In this document: in pieces, positions 31,385 through 39,337 of the stretch
How positions within the stretch are numbered: position 1 is the first letter of the stretch
Layout of the letters: each line of letters opens with the position of its first letter
Program-made: the position numbers and the translations under genes
DNA from: a virus
IMG/VR virus record: IMGVR_UViG_3300033388_002432
Span: 1 to 44,139 of that record
Reading direction: 5' to 3' (one strand)
Length of the DNA: 44,139 nt
Notes under the pieces: model-generated
What the model was told of the DNA's origin: nothing
Seen by the model: only the letters and a program-made list of their open reading frames with translations
Database searches by the model: none

Positions 31385-33259
31385 TTATGTGTTAGGTTCG
31401 AATTTATTAAGTTCTTCATTGTATACGTAAGAATCGGAAGGCATAACACCCGACTTTAAATGATAATAACACTCACCCAAAAGGTTTGAGACAGCTGAAC
31501 CACTAAAATTATTAGGTGGGTATAAAATGTGGAATTCAGCAACTATTTCATAATCATCCCCAACCCAAGCACTATTACTATTTTTTTTCTCTGTTTCAAA
31601 AAAATCTTGTCTTAAAATAGTGGGGGTACCACTACCATCCTGATCATTAAACACCACAAAATCAACTCTTTCCCATGAATCAGTTTCTTTAACACCCTCT
31701 ACCCAATCAAAATCTTTTGTTTCGTCAAGAAAAGAAGATGGTAATAAATGTTTTTTAAATTTATCGACTTTAGATAACATTAAATATAAGATACCACCTG
31801 GTAATATAGAAGCTACAGTAAACCCAGCCAATTTAAGAATATCTTTAAGTTGTTCGGTTACCTTATCTTTCTCTTCTTTAGATAGGTTTTGACCACTTTT
31901 TATTGAGTTTACTAAAATTTTATAAGCTTCTTTAGTTTCACCACCTTCTTGTTTTACTTTAGAAAGAAACTTATTGAATTTTTTTTTTAATTCACCCTTA
32001 CTCATATTTTTTTTACTAAATAATTCTAGTAATTTACCCTTTTTTATCCTGTGTTCAACATTATATGTTAAAAAATTGGTTACATGATGATTCAACTTAT
32101 TAGAAACCAACTTTGGGTATTCAGAGTTTAACCAATTGATTAAATCCTCCTCATAATTGAACTTTGGTAATTCTACATATTCTAAAGTATCGTAGTCTCC
32201 CATATCTCCCGAATAATCAATAGGTAATTCATTGGAAACACCCTCCCAATAAGGTGTTGCGTAAAAAACATACTCAGGTATGGTAGGTGATTCCCAAAGA
32301 ACCGATCCACTATGACCATCTATTGAATACTGCCAATCACCATATTTTAATTTGCTTGTTATAGTATTGAAGTAATCCATAACAATGTTAAAATGACCCT
32401 GATACGCAGTACAACATTCTTTTTTTATAGGGGTTTTAGGTGTGACATCCCTTATCCAATCCAAAGAATCATCTAACATTGACTCTATCAAGGTATTTAA
32501 TTTAGTCGATTCTAGTGTTACTGAATTATCATAGGCCACAGTTTTAATATCATACAACCTATCTAACATACCATTACGCCTTAAAACTTTAAAAACAATA
32601 TTTTCAACAGAAAACTCACCACCAGTCTCTAGACCAGACTGACGCATTTTTTTGATTTTTTCAGTTAATTTATCTACACGTTTAATTGTGACCTCATTAT
32701 CTACCTCATCCATTTCATCATAAATCTCTTCCACCCTATCCATTAGACGGTTAGATTTTTCTTTCACAGATTTGTCATTAAATGATATTTTTTGTTTTTT
32801 GGGTTTAGTCACCCACTCATCTTTTAATATGGAATAAACACCAGTAGAGTGGTGTGGTTCGTTTATATCTTGTACATACAATTCCACATCATAACCATAA
32901 ATGGTAACGTCATGTTCTTTATTCCAATTAGAACTTTTAGATTTAAGAAAGTCCTGTACCAACTCCTCATCTACTGGAATATCATCATAATCCACCACAA
33001 TATGTAAATCAACATCAGAGTACTTAGACCAATTATAATTAGCCAAAGAACCAGTCATGGTTACGTCCTCAATATCAACTTTAGGTAATTCCAAAGACTC
33101 AAAATAATCGTCAGCAATCTTTAACAAAGTTTTTCTAACGTCAGATTTCATTTTTTGATCTTCATCCCATATTTTAGGATTAAGTTCATCCTGCACTTTA
33201 AAACCAGATAAATCTATAGATCTATCAGATTTTTCAATTTCTTTCTCATTTACCTCCAT
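31385..33259 (-). CDS. Nucleotidyltransferase-domain protein with LETM1-like C-terminal segment
   Basis: The 624-residue protein has a pol-beta-type nucleotidyltransferase core, MTGSLANYNWSKYSDVDLHI: GS, ten residues later DVD. A third acidic position follows in YDVELYVQD. A central region of unknown fold comes next, then near the end LKLAGFTVASILPGGILYLM and KKHLLPSSFLDE, which resembles the hydrophobic LETM1/ribosome-binding segment of phage proteins. Two DW motifs (DSLDWIRDV, KDFDWVEGV) recur in a neighbouring protein. I chose the ATG at 33259, not a GTG at 33274, because it gives the same three-base spacing from the promoter element as two other genes. Transfer of AMP or another nucleotide to a host target is possible but unproven. 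Confidence 0.7.
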   Translation of the reverse strand: MEVNEKEIEKSDRSIDLSGFKVQDELNPKIWDEDQKMKSDVRKTLLKIADDYFESLELPKVDIEDVTMTGSLANYNWSKYSDVDLHIVVDYDDIPVDEELVQDFLKSKSSNWNKEHDVTIYGYDVELYVQDINEPHHSTGVYSILKDEWVTKPKKQKISFNDKSVKEKSNRLMDRVEEIYDEMDEVDNEVTIKRVDKLTEKIKKMRQSGLETGGEFSVENIVFKVLRRNGMLDRLYDIKTVAYDNSVTLESTKLNTLIESMLDDSLDWIRDVTPKTPIKKECCTAYQGHFNIVMDYFNTITSKLKYGDWQYSIDGHSGSVLWESPTIPEYVFYATPYWEGVSNELPIDYSGDMGDYDTLEYVELPKFNYEEDLINWLNSEYPKLVSNKLNHHVTNFLTYNVEHRIKKGKLLELFSKKNMSKGELKKKFNKFLSKVKQEGGETKEAYKILVNSIKSGQNLSKEEKDKVTEQLKDILKLAGFTVASILPGGILYLMLSKVDKFKKHLLPSSFLDETKDFDWVEGVKETDSWERVDFVVFNDQDGSGTPTILRQDFFETEKKNSNSAWVGDDYEIVAEFHILYPPNNFSGSAVSNLLGECYYHLKSGVMPSDSYVYNEELNKFEPNT

Positions 33260-33262
33260 ATT

Positions 33263-33272
33263 CATAAATATC
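33263..33272 (-). promoter_or_regulatory. Candidate late promoter element (GATATTTATG)
   Basis: Minus-strand sense element three bases before the ATG at 33259, divergent from the element at 33275. Confidence 0.55.
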
Positions 33273-33274
33273 AC

Positions 33275-33284
33275 AATATTTATT
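33275..33284 (+). promoter_or_regulatory. Candidate late promoter element (AATATTTATT)
   Basis: Plus-strand element seven bases before the ATG at 33292. Only two bases separate it from its divergent partner. Confidence 0.55.
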
Positions 33285-33291
33285 AAATGTA

Positions 33292-33843
33292 ATGAGAAAT
33301 ACTATTAAGAAAATATTAAAAGAAAATGATTTTGATTGGACTAAAGATGTTGAACCTATTAGTGTAGAACAAATAGAGGATAAAATTGATGTTATAACTG
33401 ACTATGGGGCCAGCAATTGGTTTTTAAATCATATCGCCAAAAAAGTACATGGATTAGGTTTATTAAATAAAGAACTGAATCTATTGACCGATATAATAAA
33501 ACAAGTGGCAGAAACCTCACAAGAAGACGGTAAACAATTGGGTTGGGGAGAAGGTAATAGAGAGGGTTACAATGAAGGTTTTACAGAAGGAGAGAAAGAT
33601 TGTGAAGATGACATCAATCATCTTCTACAAAACGCTCAGGATGAAGGTTACGATGAAGGTTACACTGATGGACTTAAACAAGGAGAAGAAGAAGGTAAAG
33701 ACCAAGCCGAAAAAGAATTTAATGAAATAAAGGAAATTGTATATAATAAAGGTTTCGAAGAAGGTAGGATGTATGAGGCTGGTTTAGATTCCGAAGAATA
33801 TGAAAAAAGACAAAGTGGATTAGACTTTGAATACGAAAATTAA
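33292..33843 (+). CDS. Type 1 targeting-peptide protein with EG-x-x-EG repeats
   Basis: The 183-residue protein begins MRNTIKKILKENDFDW: a type 1 peptide ending at L-K-E (9-11), directly followed by a DFDW motif also found in the divergent nucleotidyltransferase. The middle is a repeat region with glycine every four residues (GWGEGNREGYNEGFTEGEKD; DEGYDEGYTDGLKQGEEEGK), a GxxxG-like helical pattern as in FliH-type proteins. Highly acidic. Function unknown; likely a packaged filamentous or helical protein. Followed six bases later by another targeting-peptide gene. Confidence 0.7.
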   Translation: MRNTIKKILKENDFDWTKDVEPISVEQIEDKIDVITDYGASNWFLNHIAKKVHGLGLLNKELNLLTDIIKQVAETSQEDGKQLGWGEGNREGYNEGFTEGEKDCEDDINHLLQNAQDEGYDEGYTDGLKQGEEEGKDQAEKEFNEIKEIVYNKGFEEGRMYEAGLDSEEYEKRQSGLDFEYEN

Positions 33844-33849
33844 TTAAAA

Positions 33850-34179
33850 ATGAAAAAAATTATAAGATTAACTGAGTCACAAATGGCTAAATTAACTGAA
33901 GTTAGAATAAATGAGGTAACCGCGGCCGAAGTGGCTAAAGTATTAGAAACTATACCTTGTACGGGTCAGAGTGTTAAAAGTTTAATATCTAAAAAATTGT
34001 TAGAATATGGGTTCAAGGATGTTACTGTCAAATTCCTAAATTATGGTGAAAGTAATAAATTATTAAATTACATAGTTCACACAGAAGGACCTATTTTTAT
34101 GGTAGAGACCGTTAGTAATTCCAAAGTATCACCACCTTGTATGGAGGTTCTTAGTGTTATACCATACCTAAGAACTTAA
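33850..34179 (+). CDS. Small protein with type 2 targeting-like peptide
   Basis: The 109-residue protein starts MKKIIRLTESQMAKLTEVRI, then N-E-V; L-T-E (15-17) and I-N-E (20-22) are possible cleavage points. The mature part is alpha/beta (VLETIPCTGQSVKSLISKKL; VTVKFLNYGESNKLLNYIVH). No family recognised. It ends one base before the converging KTSC gene. Confidence 0.7.
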   Translation: MKKIIRLTESQMAKLTEVRINEVTAAEVAKVLETIPCTGQSVKSLISKKLLEYGFKDVTVKFLNYGESNKLLNYIVHTEGPIFMVETVSNSKVSPPCMEVLSVIPYLRT

Positions 34180-34479
34180 TTAATCTTTATGATTAATAAT
34201 CTCTTCTTTTAGAATTAGTAAATCCTCTTCACTTAAAGAGATTAACTTATTATAACCATATTTACTCATCGTCTTATTAAAAACTGAACCTTGGCTTTCA
34301 GATACCTCGAATCTAACGTAATCCCTATTCATAATATTTTTATACACGTACCTAGTTCCAGACTTAAAGGTTAACTTTAAAGTATTCTTAGATTTATCAT
34401 ACTCAGAATGTAATATATTACTAGAATCTATTAAACACTCAACAATACCGTCTTTTTCTGTTTTTTTTATTACTGCCAT
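34180..34479 (-). CDS. KTSC domain protein
   Basis: The 99-residue protein contains the KTSC-domain pattern SSNILHSEYDKSKNTLKLTF then KSGTRYVYKNI and ESQGSVFNKTM (residues about 18-72). KTSC domains are small beta barrels found in bacteria and phages, often fused to lysyl-tRNA synthetase-like or nucleic-acid proteins; their role is unclear. The C-terminus adds a helix (LSEEDLLILKEEIINHKD). It overlaps the upstream 34470-34694 gene by ten bases, so the two are coupled. Confidence 0.8.
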   Translation of the reverse strand: MAVIKKTEKDGIVECLIDSSNILHSEYDKSKNTLKLTFKSGTRYVYKNIMNRDYVRFEVSESQGSVFNKTMSKYGYNKLISLSEEDLLILKEEIINHKD

Positions 34480-34694
34480 ATCTTGTAGGATTCAACACTT
34501 TTTAAATTAAACACTTTCCCAATTACATTATCCTCATTTTTTGTCTCTATAACCATACTATTACCGTTAATAGTCATAAAAGAGTTTTTAAAGTCGACAG
34601 TATAAGTACCACTATCAAAACCGTCTTCATCGTTTGGATCGTTTTTAATAACTAGTGTTATATTAAAAAGTTCTTTATATTGATTATTTATCAT
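34470..34694 (-). CDS. Small beta protein
   Basis: The 74-residue all-beta protein (YKELFNITLVIKNDPNDEDG; SFMTINGNSMVIETKNEDN) is not recognised. It is translationally coupled to the KTSC gene and led by a host-type promoter, so the pair is probably expressed early or middle. Confidence 0.6.
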   Translation of the reverse strand: MINNQYKELFNITLVIKNDPNDEDGFDSGTYTVDFKNSFMTINGNSMVIETKNEDNVIGKVFNLKSVESYKIWQ

Positions 34695-34731
34695 TTATTT
34701 ATTATTGAAGTTTTATTATTTTTAAACACAA

Positions 34732-34762
34732 CAAATATAGTTATAATAAATAATAAATCAAA
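34732..34762 (-). promoter_or_regulatory. Bacteroidota-type host promoter
   Basis: On the minus strand TTTG (34762-34759), 19 bases, then TATATTTG (34739-34732): the same spacing as the promoter at 11748. It lies 37 bases before the start at 34694. Confidence 0.7.
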
Positions 34763-34802
34763 CAGCTTGTTAATTTTAAATATTTAACCTATTATTGTAG
34801 TA

Positions 34803-37268
34803 ATGAAAAATATGAATAAAGAAATAAAATCCATAATTAAGAGGTCTTATACTGAATCACTTAATTCTGGGTCTAACATGATAGAACCAGTACACATATT
34901 AATTTCTATAATTAGTGATGAGGATAATATCGTAATAGAAACCATTGAGTCAATGGGGTTTGAAACAGAAGATTTAATATCTAGATTAGAAGGATATCAA
35001 AGATTAAAAGTAAAAAACCCTAGTTTAAAGAAAAAATTACTATATTTGAGCAGTGAATCTAATTTAATAATAAACAGTTGTGAATTAGAATCAGATAAAT
35101 TAGGTGATTCCTATGTGGGTGTTGAACACTTAATGTTATCTATATTGAGAATAAAAGAACTTGGGTGTACACAAGTTTTAACAAATAGGAATATAACTTA
35201 TAAAACATTTAAAGAAAAATTAACACAAATAAAAAAAGAAGTAAATATGAGTGGAATAGCTGATGATTTTAATGATGGTAAAAGTAGTTACTATAAAAAA
35301 CCAAAAGGGGAAAAAACAGACACACCTATTTTAGATAACTTTGGTAGAGATATAACAAAGTTAGCCGAACAAGGTAAGATCGACCCAATAATAGGACGAA
35401 ATGATGAAATAGAGAGGGTTACACAGGTCTTATCAAGAAGAAAAAAGAATAACCCTCTTCTAATAGGTGAACCTGGAGTGGGTAAAACCGCCATAGTAGA
35501 AGGTTTAGCCTTGAAAATAATTGAGAAGAAATGTCCAAGGGTACTTTTTGATAAAAGGGTGGTCTCACTAGACCTAGCATTATTAGTGGCTGGAACCAAA
35601 TATAGGGGTCAATTCGAAGAAAGACTTAAGGGTATTATGGATGAATTAGAGAAAACTTTTGATGTTATATTATTCATTGATGAAATACACACAATGGTTG
35701 GTGCTGGTAATTCGTCTGGTTCTTTAGACGCTTCTAATATATTAAAACCAGCTTTAGCTAGAGGTGAAATACAATGTATAGGTGCTACAACACTGGATGA
35801 GTTTAGAGAGAACTTTGAAAAAGATGGGGCTCTAACTAGAAGGTTTCAAACGGTATTGATAGACCCACCATCAAACGAAGATACTTTAACTATTTTAGAT
35901 AATATAAAAGACCGTTACGAAGATCACCATAAAGTTTCGTACACAGAAGAATCAATAAAAGCTTGTGTTAAATTAGCTGGTAGATATATTACGGATAGAG
36001 AACAACCCGATAAATCTATAGATATTCTAGATGAGGTTGGGGCTAGAAGTCAAACTAAAATAGAGGCACCTAAAGAAATAATTACTTTAGAAGAAAACAT
36101 CTTGAAAATAGATGAGAAAAAGAAAACAGTTATAAAAGCTCAAAAGTATGAAGATGCTGCTAATCTGAGAGATGAGGAGAGAAAGTTAAAACAAGAGTTA
36201 GAGAATAAAACAACTGAGTGGTTAGAGTCCATCAACACTGAAAGAAGGGTAATAACATCAGAAAATGTCGCTGAAGTGGTGTCAAAAATAACTGGTATAC
36301 CCGTTAACAAAATAAACCAATCAGACTTACAAAAACTAAAGAGTATGTCTAAGGATTTGAAAGGTTTAGTTATCGGTCAAGATGATGCTGTTGAACAAGT
36401 AACCAGAGCTATTAGAAGAAATAGAATGGGTATAAAATCAGAGGATAAACCTATCGGTTCTTTTATGTTCCTAGGCCCTACTGGTGTTGGTAAAACTCAC
36501 TTAGCTAAAACTTTAGCGAAAAACATATTTGGTTCAGAAGATTCTATAATTAGGGTTGATATGTCTGAGTATATGGAAAAACATAGTACCTCTAAGTTAA
36601 TTGGAGCACCTCCAGGGTATGTTGGTTATGAAGAGGGTGGACAACTCACTGAAAAAGTACGTAGAAAACCTTACTCTGTTATATTATTAGATGAGATTGA
36701 AAAAGCCCACACAGACGTGTTTAATATTTTACTACAAGTATTAGATGAAGGGTTTTTAACAGACAGTTTGGGTAGGAAAATAAATTTTAAAAACACCTTA
36801 ATAATCATGACATCAAATGTAGGGGCTAGAAAACTACAAGACTTCGGTACTGGTGTAGGTTTTGGAACCAAAACTAAAATAGATAATCTTGAGGATATAA
36901 GAGATGGTGTCATTAATGATTCTGTTAAAAAAGCCTTTTCACCAGAGTTCTTAAACAGATTAGACGATATCATAGTGTTTAAGTCTTTAGATAAGAAAGA
37001 TATTAAGAAAATAATAGACTTACCATTAAACGAATTAATTAGTAGAATGTCTGAAATGGGATATAAATTAAATATATCACCAAAACTAAAAGATTTCTTA
37101 GTGGAGAAAGGTTATGATGAGAAGTATGGTGCTAGACCTTTAAATAGGGCCATACAAAAATATGTGGAAGATCCAATAGCGGAGAAAATGTTAGAAGGTG
37201 AATTGAAAGAGGGTTCCACTATAAAAGTTGGTGTCTCTAAAGATGACATTGTCGTTACCACTAAATAA
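34803..37268 (+). CDS. clpC: ClpC-type AAA+ unfoldase
   Basis: The full-length, 821-residue HSP100 protein has a Clp_N repeat domain (1-145). AAA1 has Walker A GEPGVGKT (222-229) and Walker B VILFIDE (288-294). A UVR-type M-domain follows (YEDAANLRDEERKL, 449-462). AAA2 has Walker A GPTGVGKT (558-565) and Walker B VILLDE (626-631). The UVR motif and length make it ClpC rather than ClpA or ClpB. The VGF loop (685-687), which ClpC uses to dock ClpP, is intact, so it could feed the host ClpP. No phage ClpP or McsA/B is seen here. It is followed by its own terminator; a weak CTTG-N20-TATTATTG is visible upstream. Confidence 0.95.
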   Translation: MKNMNKEIKSIIKRSYTESLNSGSNMIEPVHILISIISDEDNIVIETIESMGFETEDLISRLEGYQRLKVKNPSLKKKLLYLSSESNLIINSCELESDKLGDSYVGVEHLMLSILRIKELGCTQVLTNRNITYKTFKEKLTQIKKEVNMSGIADDFNDGKSSYYKKPKGEKTDTPILDNFGRDITKLAEQGKIDPIIGRNDEIERVTQVLSRRKKNNPLLIGEPGVGKTAIVEGLALKIIEKKCPRVLFDKRVVSLDLALLVAGTKYRGQFEERLKGIMDELEKTFDVILFIDEIHTMVGAGNSSGSLDASNILKPALARGEIQCIGATTLDEFRENFEKDGALTRRFQTVLIDPPSNEDTLTILDNIKDRYEDHHKVSYTEESIKACVKLAGRYITDREQPDKSIDILDEVGARSQTKIEAPKEIITLEENILKIDEKKKTVIKAQKYEDAANLRDEERKLKQELENKTTEWLESINTERRVITSENVAEVVSKITGIPVNKINQSDLQKLKSMSKDLKGLVIGQDDAVEQVTRAIRRNRMGIKSEDKPIGSFMFLGPTGVGKTHLAKTLAKNIFGSEDSIIRVDMSEYMEKHSTSKLIGAPPGYVGYEEGGQLTEKVRRKPYSVILLDEIEKAHTDVFNILLQVLDEGFLTDSLGRKINFKNTLIIMTSNVGARKLQDFGTGVGFGTKTKIDNLEDIRDGVINDSVKKAFSPEFLNRLDDIIVFKSLDKKDIKKIIDLPLNELISRMSEMGYKLNISPKLKDFLVEKGYDEKYGARPLNRAIQKYVEDPIAEKMLEGELKEGSTIKVGVSKDDIVVTTK

Positions 37269-37280
37269 TTACTACCTTAA

Positions 37281-37303
37281 ATAACCCCCTTTATGGGGGT
37301 TAT
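37281..37303 (+). terminator. Terminator of clpC
   Basis: ATAACCCCC (37281-37289) pairs with GGGGGTTAT (37295-37303), followed by CTTTT. It separates clpC from the converging 37307 gene. Confidence 0.85.
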
Positions 37304-37306
37304 CTT

Positions 37307-37513
37307 TTAATTGTTTTTTTTGTGTTGGATATACCAAACCAAAGAAGCAAAAAATCCACCATAAGCGGCAACACCTACAGCTATTTTTAAGTAGGTTGTG
37401 TCTAAGTAACCATTATACCACCAAAAAGGGTATAATACACACATAACTAACATGAACAATATTTGTAATACATGTATAGAGTCTTTTCTCATTTTTCTCC
37501 AATCCATAATCAT
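37307..37513 (-). CDS. Small two-helix membrane protein
   Basis: The 68-residue protein has two hydrophobic helices (HVLQILFMLVMCVLYPFWWY, about 14-33, and LKIAVGVAAYGGFFASLVWY, about 42-61) with charged ends MDWRKMRKDS and QHKKNN. A start at MDWRK (37507) is also possible. It could be a holin, a superinfection-exclusion protein or a tail-associated protein. No family recognised. Confidence 0.6.
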   Translation of the reverse strand: MIMDWRKMRKDSIHVLQILFMLVMCVLYPFWWYNGYLDTTYLKIAVGVAAYGGFFASLVWYIQHKKNN

Positions 37514-37623
37514 TTTTTTATAACATCTCTAATAAGAGATTAATTATCACTAAATAAAATTTAGTGTTATTACCTTAATTTTCTTTTTTCACAAAGATTA
37601 TAGGTACGCATCACCCCTCTAAT

Positions 37624-39003
37624 TTATTGGGACCCAATCCTACTCTTTAGTTCATCAACAAACTCTTTTTGAAATTTCTTCAAAAATTCTTTGCCATCCT
37701 TACCAAAGTAGGTTAACCCAGATATATTAGTGATACATTTATGACCCCCACTGTTGGCTTTAATCATATCCCAACCCGTGACGGATAACATTTTTAATGC
37801 TTTTAATTCTCTTTTTGATAAAGAGTCGTATGGTTTAGACATAACCTTTTTTATTGCCTCTACCCACCTTTCTGTTGTGTAATCTTCTGAAGTACCTTCG
37901 GGTGGTTGACCCAAACCAATAATACCATCATCAGACTCATCAAACATAGATACCATATCTTTAAAACTAAATCCGACAGAGTCTTCGTTGAAGTGTTTAC
38001 TCTTTTCAGCAAAATATTTTATACTATCTATTGTTATTTTCTTTTCTTTTAATTCCCCTTTAAACTTTTCTAAAACTACATTAGCTATTTCACCTAAATT
38101 AACACCTTTAAGTTCTCTATCTTTTTTAAATGGATTACAAGAAGCTTGTAATAACCCTAGAGGCCACGCTATAACCAAAAAATTAGCTTTTGGGTATAAC
38201 TTAAAAGGTACATACCTATCGTAAGAACCTGGTTTAAATAAAGCTCCACCCCCATATTGAGATATTATACCGAATTCTTCATCGTAGTTTACCTTATCAC
38301 TTTTACTTTGAGACTCAATATAGTTTTGTAAATTCAACTTCATTACTTCTGGAGACACATACCCATCTTCTTTAGCCATTTTAACTATATTTAGATAAAT
38401 ATTTTTAATACTTGGGGTTGAGTTCATAACTAAATACTCCAAAAACTTAGGTTTGTTTTTGTAAGCTAAAAGTAATTTATTTGTTACTAATGCCATAGCT
38501 ATTTTATTTTTAAGTAGATCTTTTTCATTGTTATACTTAAAAATATAATTCATCAGTTGTTCTGGTTTTATCCCTAGTTTAGCGAAATCAGCACTATCCA
38601 CAGTAGAAATCATTTTAATATCATCTGAGGGGAATATCTCTTTATCAGAAACAATTTGTGATATAGTCTCAACGTTTGAACGAGCTTGTCTAAACGATTT
38701 AGACGTATTATCTTCTGCCCCAATTTGTTTATCGTGATGGTCAGTGTGTATTATGAACATCGGTTTACCATGAGCAAAATCAACCAAAACAGGCATTACA
38801 TCGCCTGCGGCGGATGGTTTTTTAACAGCAAATTCTCTATCACCATATTGTATTACTTCAGAGTCAACAACCTCTATACCATTATTTTTTAAATAATCTT
38901 TCATGGCTAGAGCTGTGGTAACACCATCAAGGTCCTGATGAAAATATATTTTAGCTTTACCATATCTTTTAGCTAAGTTTTTTATATTTCTAATACCACC
39001 CAT
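37624..39003 (-). CDS. DHH-family phosphoesterase
   Basis: The 459-residue protein has the DHH phosphoesterase metal motifs in order: FHQDLDG (21-27), VDFAHG (74-79), HTDHHD (86-91) and a later STVDSADF. A C-terminal GGHK (419-422) typifies the DHHA1 substrate domain. Relatives include RecJ exonuclease, NrnA oligoribonuclease and GdpP c-di-AMP phosphodiesterase. Length and lack of OB-fold argue against RecJ, so the substrate may be short oligonucleotides or a cyclic dinucleotide. No membrane segment. A candidate late promoter lies upstream. Confidence 0.85.
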   Translation of the reverse strand: MGGIRNIKNLAKRYGKAKIYFHQDLDGVTTALAMKDYLKNNGIEVVDSEVIQYGDREFAVKKPSAAGDVMPVLVDFAHGKPMFIIHTDHHDKQIGAEDNTSKSFRQARSNVETISQIVSDKEIFPSDDIKMISTVDSADFAKLGIKPEQLMNYIFKYNNEKDLLKNKIAMALVTNKLLLAYKNKPKFLEYLVMNSTPSIKNIYLNIVKMAKEDGYVSPEVMKLNLQNYIESQSKSDKVNYDEEFGIISQYGGGALFKPGSYDRYVPFKLYPKANFLVIAWPLGLLQASCNPFKKDRELKGVNLGEIANVVLEKFKGELKEKKITIDSIKYFAEKSKHFNEDSVGFSFKDMVSMFDESDDGIIGLGQPPEGTSEDYTTERWVEAIKKVMSKPYDSLSKRELKALKMLSVTGWDMIKANSGGHKCITNISGLTYFGKDGKEFLKKFQKEFVDELKSRIGSQ

Positions 39004-39026
39004 AATTTTTAATCATTAAACTTTAT

Positions 39027-39036
39027 TATAAATATG
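39027..39036 (-). promoter_or_regulatory. Candidate late promoter element (CATATTTATA)
   Basis: Minus-strand sense element 23 bases before the start at 39003. Confidence 0.5.
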
Positions 39037-39066
39037 CTGTCACTCAACAACAATTGGGTAATGTAT

Positions 39067-39279
39067 TTACTCACCACTCTCCAGTGAGATAAGTTTATCT
39101 AAATACTGTTTAGCCTTTTTTAAATCCTCTAAACCATTTTTATCTCTCCACCTAGTAATGTACTTTACGATATTACCCTCAAAAAAATCTAATTTGTGTG
39201 TGTGAGCATAATCCCACATTTCAATACCTCTATTATAATGATTAGGGTGTATAACCCTTTCTTTATCTTTTTTTAACAT
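39067..39279 (-). CDS. DUF3310-like protein
   Basis: The 70-residue protein shows the DUF3310 pattern HPNHYNRGIEMWDYAHTH (residues 11-28), then EGNIVKYITRWRDKNGLEDL and KKAKQYLDKLI. This small all-helical family is common in phages, sometimes fused to nucleotide kinases; its biochemical role is not established. The AGGAAG just upstream of the start is one of few SD-like sequences in the window. Confidence 0.85.
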   Translation of the reverse strand: MLKKDKERVIHPNHYNRGIEMWDYAHTHKLDFFEGNIVKYITRWRDKNGLEDLKKAKQYLDKLISLESGE

Positions 39280-39306
39280 ATCTTCCTTTATTTTAAATAA
39301 ATTTAC

Positions 39307-39314
39307 TATATTTG
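39307..39314 (+). promoter_or_regulatory. Host-type -7 box, weak
   Basis: TATATTTG, followed by a TTAAATAGTAAA tract resembling that after the 11771 box. No TTTG is found at the expected -33 position, so it is weaker evidence than the other two. Confidence 0.4.
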
Positions 39315-39337
39315 TGTTAAATAGTAAATTTTAAAAC

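Noticed and set aside
33260-33274. GTG start at 33274 for the nucleotidyltransferase
   Set aside because: It would put the promoter-like element inside the coding sequence; ATG at 33259 restores the spacing seen at 26438 and 26644.
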